24,366 bases of DNA from CAYQAJ01 sp964415245 (GTDB lineage: Bacteria > Planctomycetota > Planctomycetia > Pirellulales > Pirellulaceae). Below the pieces are notes generated by a model. It ran no database searches and was not told where the DNA came from. It worked only from the letters and a program-made list of their open reading frames with translations. Shown one piece after another: positions 15,302-23,625 of this stretch (positions within the stretch are counted from its first letter, which is position 1; each line of letters starts with the position of its first letter). The translations under genes were made by a program, and so were the position numbers. The stretch lies in contig CAYQAJ010000045.1 of the NCBI GenBank assembly GCA_964415245.1, forward strand, positions 1 to 24,366, in the 5' to 3' direction.

Positions 15302-16261
15302 ATGCGCAAACGTGCACGAAGAGCGGTAACGCTCGTGGAATTGTTGGTCGTGATTTTCATAATCGGCATGCTGATGGCACTGCTGTTGCCGGCGGTGCAG
15401 GGGGCACGCGAGGCCTCGCGCAAGGCCGGCTGTTCGAACAATCTCCGGCAGCTCGGGGTCGCCCTGCAACATCACAGCTCGACGCGGGGCAAGTTTCCGC
15501 AAGGTCGCGGGACACCGTTCCCGTTTGTCTTCTCGGCCCACGCCTATCTGTTGCCCTACTTGGAACAGCAGAATCTCGAGAATTTGATCGACTACGACGT
15601 CCCGCCGCTGACGTTCGGCTCCTTCGACGGCAGCGCTAACGCCGTCGCGGCGGGGACGCAGATTCCGATTCTGCTTTGTCCCAGCGACGGGGCCGACGGC
15701 ATGGTGCCAGGCGTGCAGCAGGCCGGCACCAATTACGTCGCCTGCACGGGAAGCGGCACGATTCAGTCGGGCCACCTCACCAATGGAGCCGACGGCGTGT
15801 TCTTAGGCGGGCCCGGCATCCGGTCGCGCGACATTTTCGACGGCCAGTCCAACACCGTGGCCTTCAGCGAATCGCTATTGGGCGACGGAATCGCCCCTCA
15901 GACACTCCCCCCCGAATCGCCGGAGCTCGTCGTGCTTGAGGTCGCCGGCGGCAATCAACCGCTGCCGGCCGACTGCGAATCGGGCACGGGCACGTGGTCG
16001 ACGCAGCGGGGCGGCAAATGGATCAACGGCCACTACGGCGACACGCTGTACAACCACTTCTATACCCCTAACTCGCGGCAGTGGGATTGCGGCAACGGCT
16101 TTCACAACATGGGGCTCGCGGCCGCACGCAGCAATCACCACGGGGGAGTGATGGTCATGATGTGCGACGGCTCGGTGCGATTCGTCTCCGAGCAAGTCGA
16201 GCTCGCCGTGTGGCGGGCCATTTCGACCCGCGCCGGGAAAGAAGTCGTGACCAGCTTTTGA
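15302..16261 (+). CDS. DUF1559 pseudopilin-like protein
   Basis: This 319-residue protein belongs to the DUF1559 family, which is greatly expanded in planctomycetes. The N-terminus is a type IV pilin-like signal, RRAVTLVELLVVIFIIGMLM, with Glu at mature position +5 and Ala instead of the usual Gly before the cleavage site. Family hallmarks follow: REASRKAGCSNNLRQLGVAL, ILLCPSDG, TNYVACTGSG, FDGQSNTVAFSE and, near the end, NHHGGVMVMMCDGSVRFVSE (the H-X9-DG motif, intact). The start at 15302 is supported by AGGGGA six bases upstream; an upstream in-frame ATG at 15212 would put 30 residues before the pilin signal and is rejected. The role is probably as a surface or pseudopilus subunit. It lies between a Cys-rich protein and a DUF4198 protein, so a link to metal uptake is possible. 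Confidence 0.95.
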   Translation: MRKRARRAVTLVELLVVIFIIGMLMALLLPAVQGAREASRKAGCSNNLRQLGVALQHHSSTRGKFPQGRGTPFPFVFSAHAYLLPYLEQQNLENLIDYDVPPLTFGSFDGSANAVAAGTQIPILLCPSDGADGMVPGVQQAGTNYVACTGSGTIQSGHLTNGADGVFLGGPGIRSRDIFDGQSNTVAFSESLLGDGIAPQTLPPESPELVVLEVAGGNQPLPADCESGTGTWSTQRGGKWINGHYGDTLYNHFYTPNSRQWDCGNGFHNMGLAAARSNHHGGVMVMMCDGSVRFVSEQVELAVWRAISTRAGKEVVTSF

Positions 16262-16315
16262 ATCCCAGGCGCCGCATTCCAAGCCCTCCCCAATACACCG
16301 AAAGGAACCTGTCTC

Positions 16316-17110
16316 GTGATACGTTGCATCTTGATTCTCCTCTGCTGCTCGGTCGGAGCCGCTCCCGTGCTGGCCCACGACGGCTGGGTCGAAACCAACA
16401 CGAATCTCATTCGCACGGGCGACGCCGTTTACGTCGACCTGTTCTTGGGCAATCACGGGAACGACCACCGCGATTTCAAGGTTGCCGGAAAGATCGACGT
16501 GCAGTCGAGCACGCTCGTCGTCATCGCACCCGACGGCAAGGAGTACGACCTGCGGCCCGATCTCGTCGACGTCGGTTACGCGCCCAAAGAGGGTTTCTGG
16601 ACGGCCAAGTTTGCCGCGGCGAAACCGGGACTGTACCTGGTGGGGCACATGCGCGACGAGGTGATGAGCTATGCACCCGTGCGCGTGCTGCAAAGTGCCA
16701 AGGCGGCCTTCGTCGTGAGCGACCGTCTCGACGCGGTCGCCAGCGATCAGCCGGGCTTCGACCGCGTGCTCGGTCACCCGCTGGAGCTAGTGGCCGTATC
16801 GAATCCCGTCACGCCCATGGGACCCGGCGAGGAGATTCGCGTCCGCTTGCTATTGGCCGGGAAGCCGCTTTCGGGAGCGAAAGTGTCGTTCGTGCCTCGC
16901 GGCGTCGCGCTCCGGGAAGGGTTCGATGAGCGTTACGAGCGCGCCACCGACGCCGAGGGAATCGCCACGTTCACGCCCGCGTCGGGAAACGTCTATCTGA
17001 TCGTCGCGCACCACGAAGAGGGAGCAGGGGGCGACGGATACGAACGCACCAAATACTCCGCGGCTTTCGCGGTCTTCGTACCCGACGTTTGTCCATGCTG
17101 CGGAGAATAG
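16316..17110 (+). CDS. DUF4198 periplasmic protein (Ni/Co uptake-associated type)
   Basis: This 264-residue exported protein uses a GTG start with AAAGGA nine bases upstream. The signal peptide (1-20) ends in VLA, so the mature chain should begin HDGWVE, giving a free N-terminal histidine amine as a potential metal ligand. The body is beta-rich, with FLGNHGNDHRDF and, in the second half, AGKPLSGAKVSFVPRG, ATDAEGIATFTP, VYLIVAHHEE and YERTKYSAAFAVFVP, which are DUF4198-type blocks. Members of this family are periplasmic components linked to nickel/cobalt transport. The last residues are DVCPCCGE, a Cys-rich tail that could bind metal or form disulfides. It follows the DUF1559 gene by 54 bases and is likely cotranscribed. 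No permease, ATPase or TonB receptor gene is visible next to it. Confidence 0.9.
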   Translation: MIRCILILLCCSVGAAPVLAHDGWVETNTNLIRTGDAVYVDLFLGNHGNDHRDFKVAGKIDVQSSTLVVIAPDGKEYDLRPDLVDVGYAPKEGFWTAKFAAAKPGLYLVGHMRDEVMSYAPVRVLQSAKAAFVVSDRLDAVASDQPGFDRVLGHPLELVAVSNPVTPMGPGEEIRVRLLLAGKPLSGAKVSFVPRGVALREGFDERYERATDAEGIATFTPASGNVYLIVAHHEEGAGGDGYERTKYSAAFAVFVPDVCPCCGE

Positions 17111-17584
17111 AAATCGACCTGATTTGCGGACTTCGTTAAGGAAATCGCTTCGTTTCCCCAATCGCACGAGTATCGAAGCGGAGGCAGTGGGTGTCGGCCA
17201 CGAGCCGGGAATGGGACGGTGATTCGGTGGCGCGGTCTTCTCGGGCGTCGCCTTGAGAGCCCCGCGATGGAACGACTGCCCGCAAGGTTCAAGAGTTGCA
17301 TCGGGCCGGGCAAGTCTATAGGCTTAATTAGAGGCGGCTTGCAACGCGATTCGCTGGCGGGCAATTCCGGAACCTGCTCGTCCCCAGCCAGGTCGCGTGT
17401 GCGTTTTATCGTGCGCGTGCCGGTTTTGCCCGACCGACGGGACGACGCCAAGCGTGTGTCGGCGCGCGATGGGATCGCCGTCGGCGGCTCCTCCATTTCG
17501 TTTGAGGAATTCGGACTTTTCCGCGAAACGCGCAACGCCGGTGACTCGATCGTTCCCGGCGGTGATTCGATCAAGGAACGACGC
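17111..17584. other. Intergenic region before the TPR/Exb cluster
   Basis: This 474-base gap has an open frame continuous with the TPR gene from 17219, but the residues it would add are Arg/Gly-rich and unlike a protein, and a signal peptide begins only at 17585. A weak promoter candidate (TTGCAT at 17296-17301, TATAGG at 17317-17322) has only 15-base spacing. The AAGGA ribosome site at 17573-17577 is clear. Confidence 0.5.
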
Positions 17585-20500
17585 ATGAACGCCCAACGTG
17601 TCCTGCTGTTGGGGGCAATCGCCCTGTCGGCGTGCTTGGAGATCGGCACGCCGAAACCGGCTGCCGCTTTGGAACCGGCCGAAGAGTTTTTGGCCGAGCT
17701 GCGAAGCGACGAAGTGCGTTATTACGACGTGGCCTTGGATTATCTCGAGCGCATGCAGAAGAGTACGCTGGCGTCGCCTGCCTTCCGCGAGAAGGTGCTC
17801 TACGAGCGCGGCATCACGCTGGTCCTCATCCAGAGGTACCAGCGGGATTTCGACACGCGGCAGCGATATCTCGACGACGCGGAGTCCGCCTTTAACGAGT
17901 TCGTCGAGAAGAAGCCCCAACACAACCTGGTGGGCAGCGCCAAGAGCCAGCTTGCCAATTTGTTGGTGCAGCGCGCGCGAATTCTGTTGGACGAGGCCGA
18001 TGCCAACTCCGGCCAAAAGGCCCAACTCCAGGCGCAGGCCCGCGCACAATACGATAAGGCCCGCGGGGTATTCACCGCGATGCGCGACGCTACTCGCAAG
18101 GAGTTGGAAGCGCTCTCCCCCAATCCCATCAACGAAGTAGAAGCGGCACACTTGGAACGCACGCGGGCCAGCTATCTTCAGGCGCAACTGTTGGCCGCCG
18201 TGACGCTCGATGAAACCACACGGACGATCCCGAAAGACTCGATGGAGTATCGAGACCTGTTAGGCAAGGCGGCCGCCGAGTTCAAGGAAATCGCCGAGAA
18301 GTACCGCAGGTGGGAGGCAGGTCGACGGGCGGCTGCCTACGAAGGACGCTGCTACGTCAAGCTGGGACAGTACCAGCAGGCCATGACGATCTTCAACGAA
18401 ATCTTCGATGAAGAAGACGACCAGCTACGTAACGTCAAGGTACTCGCCCTTCTGTACGCATGCGACTACTGGCTCGACACGACCCCCAAGCCCGAGGACG
18501 CCGTCAAGCAGTACACCGAAGCGGTAAGCAAAATCACGCCGATGATCGACTCGATGCGCCCGGTCGAGGCCAAAGAGGCCGACTTTCTGTCCCTGCGGCT
18601 GAAGCTGGCCCGCGCCCATAAGGCCCTCGCCGATTCGCTCAAGGCGGCCAATCCGGGCGACGAACAAGTCCGCCGCTCCTACACCGAAGCTCGCAAGCAG
18701 GCCACGGTGGTGTCCAACGTTGCCGGCGATCTGCAGCAGGATGCGCGAAAGCTGCTGGCGGCCCTGGGCGGACCGGCGGTCGCCGACGAGAAGCCCGAAC
18801 CGAAGACGTTTAGTGAGGCCAAGAAGGCTGGGATCGAAGCGTTGCAGGCCGTTCAGACCGCCCGCTTCATCGTTACCGATCGCGCGAACAAAATTGCCCA
18901 GGAAACGGACCCGGCGATTAAGCAAGTACTGCAGCAGCAGTTGGACGACGCTGAGAAAACCATCGAACCCCAGACCGCCGAGGCCATGCGATACTTCCGC
19001 CTGGCGCTGAAGCTCGCCAGCCCCGAGGTATCGGTCGAAGAGGTGAACGACACGCGGTATTTTCTCTCCTTCCTGCACTACGGGCGGCAGGAAAACTACG
19101 AAGCGGCCGCCCTGGGGGAATTTGTGGCGCGGCGCTACCCCGATAGCATCCGCGCCCGCGACTGCGCCAAGATCGCTCTGGCCGCGTACGTCCGCCTGTT
19201 GGGGGAGAATGAGAGCGAGGACAAATCGTTTGAGACGCGGCGTCTCACAGGCATCGCCAGCTACATCACCCAGAAGTGGCCGGAACACGCCGACTCGGCC
19301 GACGCCCTCAACACGCTCATTGTGTTCGCCATTCGCGACGGCGACCTGGAAGCAGCGCTCGCGCAATTGCAGAAGATTCCGCCCGATTCGCCGCAGCGCG
19401 GCGACGCCGAGCTGAAGACGGGGCAGGCATTGTGGGCCGAATACCTCAGGGGCATGGCGCAGGTGCGGCGGTGGGAAAAGGAGCCCGACGAAGCGCCGAA
19501 GGGATTCGACATCGCCGCCGAGAAGGCACGCCTGGACGAGCTCAAGCAGCAGTCGCAAACGACCCTGGCCGACGGCGTCGAGCGGATGCGGCAGGCCGAC
19601 GAACCCAATACGACGCTGGCGGCTGCCGTCCTCTCGCTGGCGCAGATTTACGTCGACACCGACCAGGTGGCCAAGGCCGTTACGCTGTTGGAGGACCCCA
19701 AGGTCGGCCCGTTGACCCTCACGCGCAACAAGCACGCTGCGGCCCAAAACCAATTGTTTGTCGAAGAAACGTACAAGACCGCGCTCAAGGCCTACATCGG
19801 TTCGTTGGCTTCGGCGAGCGATTCGGCTGCCGTCGTCGACAAGGCCAAGAACGTGATGGACGCGCTGAAGGCAGCGGTTGCCGTAGACGACGACGGCCAG
19901 AAGCGGCTCGTCGCGATCTACATTGCGCTGGCCGGCGAGCTGGAGGAATCGCTCGCCATTGCCACTCCCGAGGCAAGGAAAGGGTTGGCGCAGGGCTTTG
20001 AGACCTTCCTCCGCCGCGTGGGCGAGGAATCGACGGAACTGAACGTGCTCAACTGGGTGGCCGAGACTTTCTATAGCCTCGGCAGCGGGTTCGACACGGG
20101 ACAAGGGGCGCTCTCGGCCGAAGCCCAGAAGCACTTTACGTCGGCCCAGGCCGCGTATGAGCGCATCCTGAAGCGCGGCAAGGACGATCCCCAATGGCTC
20201 CCCGACGCGATGCAGACGCAAGTCCGCATGCGGCTGGGTATGACGCTGCGGCGACTGGGCCAGTTCGAGGAGGCGATTGACCAGTTCGAGAAAATCCTTA
20301 CCGACAAGCGAAGCACGCTCAACGTGCAGGTTGAGGCGGCCCGCACGTACCAGCAGTGGGGCGCCGCCGGCGGCGACACGAAGATGTTCGTGCGGGCCAT
20401 GATGGGGGCGAACAAGGACAAGGAAGGGAAGAACATCGTTTGGGGATGGGGACGGCTGTCGCAGCTTACGGCCCGCTACCCGCAGGATCACCCCTTCCGC

Positions 20501-20764
20501 GACACGTTCCACGAATCGCGGTACAACCTCGCCTTGTCGCGGTTTCAGTACGCTTCGGCGCAGAAGTCCAAGGACGACCGGGAGAAATACTGGACCATGG
20601 CCAAGAACGATATCGTCGTCACCAAGAAGCTTTACAGCGACATGGGGGGCGAGAAGTGGATCCCCCAATACGACCGACTCCTCAAAAACATTCAGAGAGC
20701 TCTGGGAGAAAAGCAACTAGGCCTGGCGGCTATCGATACCCCCGCCTCCTCGGGCGGCGGGTAA
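17585..20764 (+). CDS. Large exported TPR-repeat protein
   Basis: This 1059-residue protein is made almost entirely of helical repeats. Clear TPR-like units include RAAAYEGRCYVKLGQYQQAM (about 248-267) and RMRLGMTLRRLGQFEEAIDQ (about 882-901), with weaker helical pairs between, such as LSFLHYGRQENYEAAALGEF near 495. The N-terminus is an export signal containing LSAC (Cys17 as a possible lipid-modified residue); the alternative is cleavage at PAAA near residue 29. It should therefore act in the periplasm, free or tethered, as a protein-interaction scaffold. The start at 17585 is fixed by AAGGA seven bases upstream and by the signal. It heads a same-strand run with a second TPR protein, an ExbB-type channel and ExbD-type proteins, which suggests it is the periplasmic partner of that energised complex. 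TonB features were not seen. Confidence 0.85.
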   Translation: MNAQRVLLLGAIALSACLEIGTPKPAAALEPAEEFLAELRSDEVRYYDVALDYLERMQKSTLASPAFREKVLYERGITLVLIQRYQRDFDTRQRYLDDAESAFNEFVEKKPQHNLVGSAKSQLANLLVQRARILLDEADANSGQKAQLQAQARAQYDKARGVFTAMRDATRKELEALSPNPINEVEAAHLERTRASYLQAQLLAAVTLDETTRTIPKDSMEYRDLLGKAAAEFKEIAEKYRRWEAGRRAAAYEGRCYVKLGQYQQAMTIFNEIFDEEDDQLRNVKVLALLYACDYWLDTTPKPEDAVKQYTEAVSKITPMIDSMRPVEAKEADFLSLRLKLARAHKALADSLKAANPGDEQVRRSYTEARKQATVVSNVAGDLQQDARKLLAALGGPAVADEKPEPKTFSEAKKAGIEALQAVQTARFIVTDRANKIAQETDPAIKQVLQQQLDDAEKTIEPQTAEAMRYFRLALKLASPEVSVEEVNDTRYFLSFLHYGRQENYEAAALGEFVARRYPDSIRARDCAKIALAAYVRLLGENESEDKSFETRRLTGIASYITQKWPEHADSADALNTLIVFAIRDGDLEAALAQLQKIPPDSPQRGDAELKTGQALWAEYLRGMAQVRRWEKEPDEAPKGFDIAAEKARLDELKQQSQTTLADGVERMRQADEPNTTLAAAVLSLAQIYVDTDQVAKAVTLLEDPKVGPLTLTRNKHAAAQNQLFVEETYKTALKAYIGSLASASDSAAVVDKAKNVMDALKAAVAVDDDGQKRLVAIYIALAGELEESLAIATPEARKGLAQGFETFLRRVGEESTELNVLNWVAETFYSLGSGFDTGQGALSAEAQKHFTSAQAAYERILKRGKDDPQWLPDAMQTQVRMRLGMTLRRLGQFEEAIDQFEKILTDKRSTLNVQVEAARTYQQWGAAGGDTKMFVRAMMGANKDKEGKNIVWGWGRLSQLTARYPQDHPFRDTFHESRYNLALSRFQYASAQKSKDDREKYWTMAKNDIVVTKKLYSDMGGEKWIPQYDRLLKNIQRALGEKQLGLAAIDTPASSGGG

Positions 20765-20916
20765 CCGTGCGAGTTGGACCGACTGGAACGTGATCGCGCT
20801 CCTTGCGTGCCAACTCCGCGTCAAAGGCGTAGTCCGGAGTAAATCGTCCACCACCTTGATCGAATGGGGCACCCGCCGAATGACGCGGCAGGTGCTCGAA
20901 GCAAAAGGAGCATCGG

Positions 20917-21957
20917 ATGAACAAGCTTTGCATGGTACTGACATGGGCGATCATCGCCGCGGTGCCGGCGTGGGCGTCGGCACAAACGTACGACCAGGTG
21001 TGGGGCGCCTCCGGAACGCCCACCCAGGGTCGCATCGTGAGAATCAGCCCCACCGAGGTGGTGATGAACGTCAAAGGCGCCGAGCAGAGCTTTCCCGTCA
21101 ACGAGCTCCGCCGCCTCGCTTTCGCCGGCGAGCCCGACGGTTTGGCATCGGCGAGAAAGTTCATCAGCGAACAGCGGTTCAAGGATGCCGCCACCGATCT
21201 GGCGAGCATCGACCCGGCGACCATTACCAACAACGTCATCAAGCAGGAGGTCGAGTATTTCCAGGCTTTCGTCACGGCCAAGATGGCGCTGGCGGGAACG
21301 GCGGACAAGATCGAGGCGGGACGTCTGTTGGCGGCGTTCTTGAAAAACGGCGAGAACAGCTACCACTACTTCGAGGCGGCCGAGCTGTTCGGCGACCTGG
21401 CCGTTGCCGTCGGGCAATACGAATCCGCCGCTCGACACTACGCCATCGTGGCGGGGGCTCCCTGGGCCGACTACAAGATGCGCTCGGCCGTCCTCGAGGG
21501 TCGGGCCCTGCTGGCCCAGGGCAAGGCGGACGAGGCGCAGCCCAAGTTCCAGTCGGTGATCGACGCCGACGTGACGACCGCCCAGGCACTGCACCAGAAG
21601 TCGATCGCCACGGTGGGGTTGGCATCGTGCCTGGCCACCGCGGGCGATCCCCAGGAGGGGATTCGGCTCATCGAGGACCTGATCGCCAACAACGACCCCC
21701 TGGCCGACAAGCAGCTCTTTGCCCGGGCCTACAACGCTCTGGGCGCTTGCTACCAGAAGGCCAATCAGCCCAAAGACGCCATCCTGGCTTATTTGCACGT
21801 CGACTTGCAGTTTTATGGCGACGCCGAGGCGCACGCCGAAGCCCTGTACCATCTGAGCAAGCTGTGGCAGGAAGAGAAGAACTCCGACCGCGCCGTGAGG
21901 GCCCGCGGTAAGCTCAGGGATAACTACCCGGGATCATCCTGGGCCAGCCTGAACTAG
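20917..21957 (+). CDS. Exported TPR-repeat protein with N-terminal beta domain
   Basis: This 346-residue protein has a signal peptide (cleavage likely after ASA at 20-22). A short beta-rich domain follows (about 30-72: GRIVRISPTEVVMNVKGAE, then FPVNELRRLAF). Helical repeats fill 75-346, with TPR-like units at about 150-178 (YFEAAELFGDLAVAVGQYES), 189-215 and 267-295 (RAYNALGACYQKANQPKDAI). The start is supported by AAAAGGAG just upstream. It lies 152 bases after the large TPR gene and 215 before the ExbB-type gene. The two TPR proteins probably work together or with the channel complex in the periplasm. No enzyme motif is seen. Confidence 0.87.
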   Translation: MNKLCMVLTWAIIAAVPAWASAQTYDQVWGASGTPTQGRIVRISPTEVVMNVKGAEQSFPVNELRRLAFAGEPDGLASARKFISEQRFKDAATDLASIDPATITNNVIKQEVEYFQAFVTAKMALAGTADKIEAGRLLAAFLKNGENSYHYFEAAELFGDLAVAVGQYESAARHYAIVAGAPWADYKMRSAVLEGRALLAQGKADEAQPKFQSVIDADVTTAQALHQKSIATVGLASCLATAGDPQEGIRLIEDLIANNDPLADKQLFARAYNALGACYQKANQPKDAILAYLHVDLQFYGDAEAHAEALYHLSKLWQEEKNSDRAVRARGKLRDNYPGSSWASLN

Positions 21958-22087
21958 AAGCGGATGGGCGTCGACCGCGCCAGCCGCGAACGAGTGGCAC
22001 ACTGCACGGCCGTGATCGGTATGCTGTGCGGGCACGACACGCCCTTCGATGAAAGCGTACCCCACAAAGCGCTTCCTTCGCACCGCG

Positions 22088-22115
22088 ACGGCCGCGCCTT
22101 TACCACGGCCGCGCC
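22088..22115 (+). repeat. 11-bp direct repeat at the ExbB promoter
   Basis: ACGGCCGCGCC occurs at 22088-22098 and again at 22105-22115, separated by six bases. The pair overlaps the candidate -35 box and spacer of the ExbB promoter and could be a regulator-binding site, though GC-rich repeats also arise by chance here. Confidence 0.5.
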
Positions 22116-22128
22116 GTCAGGCTAGAAT
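22099..22128 (+). promoter_or_regulatory. Candidate promoter for the ExbB/ExbD genes
   Basis: TAGAAT (22123-22128) is a 5-of-6 match to the -10 box and stands out in this GC-rich DNA. TTTACC (22099-22104) is a 4-of-6 match to -35 with an 18-base spacer. Transcription would begin near 22135, shortly before the GGAG ribosome site at 22162-22165. This would allow the channel genes to be expressed apart from the TPR genes. Confidence 0.45.
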
Positions 22129-22172
22129 AGTCAACTTCGAGTGATTCGCGAGTCCTTTGGCGGAGAATGGAA

Positions 22173-23012
22173 ATGCATCGTGGCAAACTCTCGGCTTCGT
22201 CGCCGCTCTTTTTTGGTTGGCTCTTGCTGGCGCTCGCCGCGTTAAGCGCTTACGTCGTGCCGACGCTCGTGAGCCCGACCGCGGCCGTGGCGCAGGATAC
22301 CGACGAAGCCGACGTCGGCGAGGAGACAACCACCGACGAGGCAGCAACGTCGGCCGAGACGGAAGGGGGAGTCAAGAAGAAGAACGTCCTCTCCTGGACC
22401 TACGAAGCGCTCGGCCTCGGCTACCTCATCATCTTCCTCGGCCTATCGTTCACGCTGGTGGCGCTGTTCGTCATGAACCTGCTCACCGCCCGCCGCGACA
22501 ACGTGTGCCCGGTACACTTGGTCGAGGGGTTCGAGGCCCATCTCAACGAGAAGCGCTATCAGGAGGCTTATGAGCTGGCCAAAAGCGACGACTCCTTCCT
22601 GGGGCAGGTGCTGTCGGCGGGACTGGCGAAGCTTTCATCCGGCTACGCGCAGGCCATCGAGGCCATGCAGGAGGTGGGGGAAGAGGAGAATATGAAGCTC
22701 GACCACCGACTCAGCTACATGGCCCTCATCGGTACGATCAGCCCCATGGTGGGCCTGTTTGGCACCGTTCACGGCATGATCAGCTCGTTTTACGCCATTG
22801 CCGTCGCCGGCGCCACGCCCGAAGCCTCGAAGCTCGCCGGCGGCATTTCGACGGCCCTGTTGACGACGCTCATCGGGTTGGCCATCGCCATCCCGGCTAT
22901 CGCCGCCTTTAACATTCTTCGCAATCGTGTGGCGCGGCTCGTGCTCGAGGTGGGCATCGTGAGCGAAAACCTGATGAGCCGATTTGAGAACGTGGGGGCG
23001 CAGAAGAAATGA
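22173..23012 (+). CDS. MotA/TolQ/ExbB-family proton channel protein
   Basis: This 279-residue protein is the channel subunit of a proton-driven ExbB-ExbD/TolQ-TolR-type motor in the inner membrane. An N-terminal hydrophobic segment (12-32) with AVAQD near 38-42 may be a signal peptide or extra helix. An acidic Thr/Glu linker follows, then membrane helices at about 80-103, 180-205 and 225-247. The family core is LIGTISPMVGLFGTVHGMISSFYAI and ISTALLTTLIGLAIAIPAIAAFN. The start at 22173 is preferred over ATG 22167 because GGAG at 22162-22165 gives a seven-base spacing. ExbD/TolR genes follow. Whether it drives TonB-like transport, a Tol-like system or something particular to planctomycetes cannot be told from this gene alone. 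Confidence 0.95.
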   Translation: MHRGKLSASSPLFFGWLLLALAALSAYVVPTLVSPTAAVAQDTDEADVGEETTTDEAATSAETEGGVKKKNVLSWTYEALGLGYLIIFLGLSFTLVALFVMNLLTARRDNVCPVHLVEGFEAHLNEKRYQEAYELAKSDDSFLGQVLSAGLAKLSSGYAQAIEAMQEVGEEENMKLDHRLSYMALIGTISPMVGLFGTVHGMISSFYAIAVAGATPEASKLAGGISTALLTTLIGLAIAIPAIAAFNILRNRVARLVLEVGIVSENLMSRFENVGAQKK

Positions 23013-23121
23013 GAGCCTCGGCTCGCAGTTTGCCGTGCCCAAGTCAAAGTCCAAATTTTCAGTTTTCCGTGTTCAGCGGTAACGGGGCGTAAGCGGTCAG
23101 AAGCGGTAGCGACCGGCATGG

Positions 23122-23139
23122 GGCACGCGCCAGCGTGCC
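23122..23139 (+). other. Perfect hairpin in the ExbB-ExbD spacer
   Basis: GGCACGC (23122-23128) and GCGTGCC (23133-23139) form a perfect seven-pair stem with loop GCCA, 30 bases before the first ExbD start codon. Located inside an operon, it could tune ExbB against ExbD expression or be a dispersed extragenic palindrome. An upstream in-frame ATG at 23118 overlaps it and is not used. Confidence 0.6.
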
Positions 23140-23168
23140 ATGGAACCGGAGCGGTCGAGGGAATTGCC

Positions 23169-23618
23169 ATGCGGATTCAGAGAAAGGGGCCCCAGGGAAT
23201 CTTCGAGGCCGACCTGACCCCCATGATCGACATGACCTTTCAGTTGATCGCCTTCTTCATGGTGCTGATCAACTTTAGTCAGTCGGAGCAGAACCAGTTG
23301 ATTCAGCTTCCGTTGAGCGAGTTGGCCAAGCCACCCAGGACGCCTCTCGATTTCCCCATCACCTTGCATCTCACTAAGAGCGGCAGCGTCTTCGCCGGCG
23401 GGATGGAAATGTCGATCGACGGCATTCGGCCCTACCTGACACAGGAATATCGAGCGCGGCTGGACAGCGGCATGGCCGGGGAAGACATCCCTGTCATCAT
23501 CCGCGCGCACAAGGACGCCGAGACAGGGCAAGTACAGAAGCTGATATCCCGGTGTCAGGACATCGGCCTGCAGAACTTCAAGCTGCGCGCCAAGGAGGAG
23601 GTGGTGGGAAACACCTGA
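23169..23618 (+). CDS. ExbD/TolR-family protein, first copy
   Basis: This 149-residue protein is the small partner of the ExbB-type channel: one inner-membrane helix and a periplasmic domain. The N-terminal segment DLTPMIDMTFQLIAFFMVLI carries the essential membrane aspartate (Asp21) of the ExbD/TolR family. The periplasmic part (about 40-145) includes VIIRAHKDAETGQVQKLISR, the usual region of the C-terminal fold. The start at 23169 has GAGGGA five bases upstream; an earlier in-frame ATG at 23118 lies in the hairpin and adds residues not seen in the family. The second ExbD gene starts seven bases after the stop, so translation is probably coupled. Its membrane segment differs clearly from the other two copies. 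Confidence 0.94.
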   Translation: MRIQRKGPQGIFEADLTPMIDMTFQLIAFFMVLINFSQSEQNQLIQLPLSELAKPPRTPLDFPITLHLTKSGSVFAGGMEMSIDGIRPYLTQEYRARLDSGMAGEDIPVIIRAHKDAETGQVQKLISRCQDIGLQNFKLRAKEEVVGNT

Positions 23619-23625
23619 CGCCGCC

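Noticed and set aside
17219..17584. Upstream extension of the large TPR protein
   Set aside because: The added residues are not protein-like and would bury the signal peptide; a good ribosome site precedes ATG 17585.
18425..20716. 763-codon minus-strand frame
   Set aside because: It is antisense to the large TPR gene. The length reflects the low stop frequency of GC-rich DNA; composition is not protein-like.
20771..20816. GAGTTGG / CCAACTC inverted pair as a terminator
   Set aside because: Seven pairs with a loop of over 30 bases and no T-run; likely chance.
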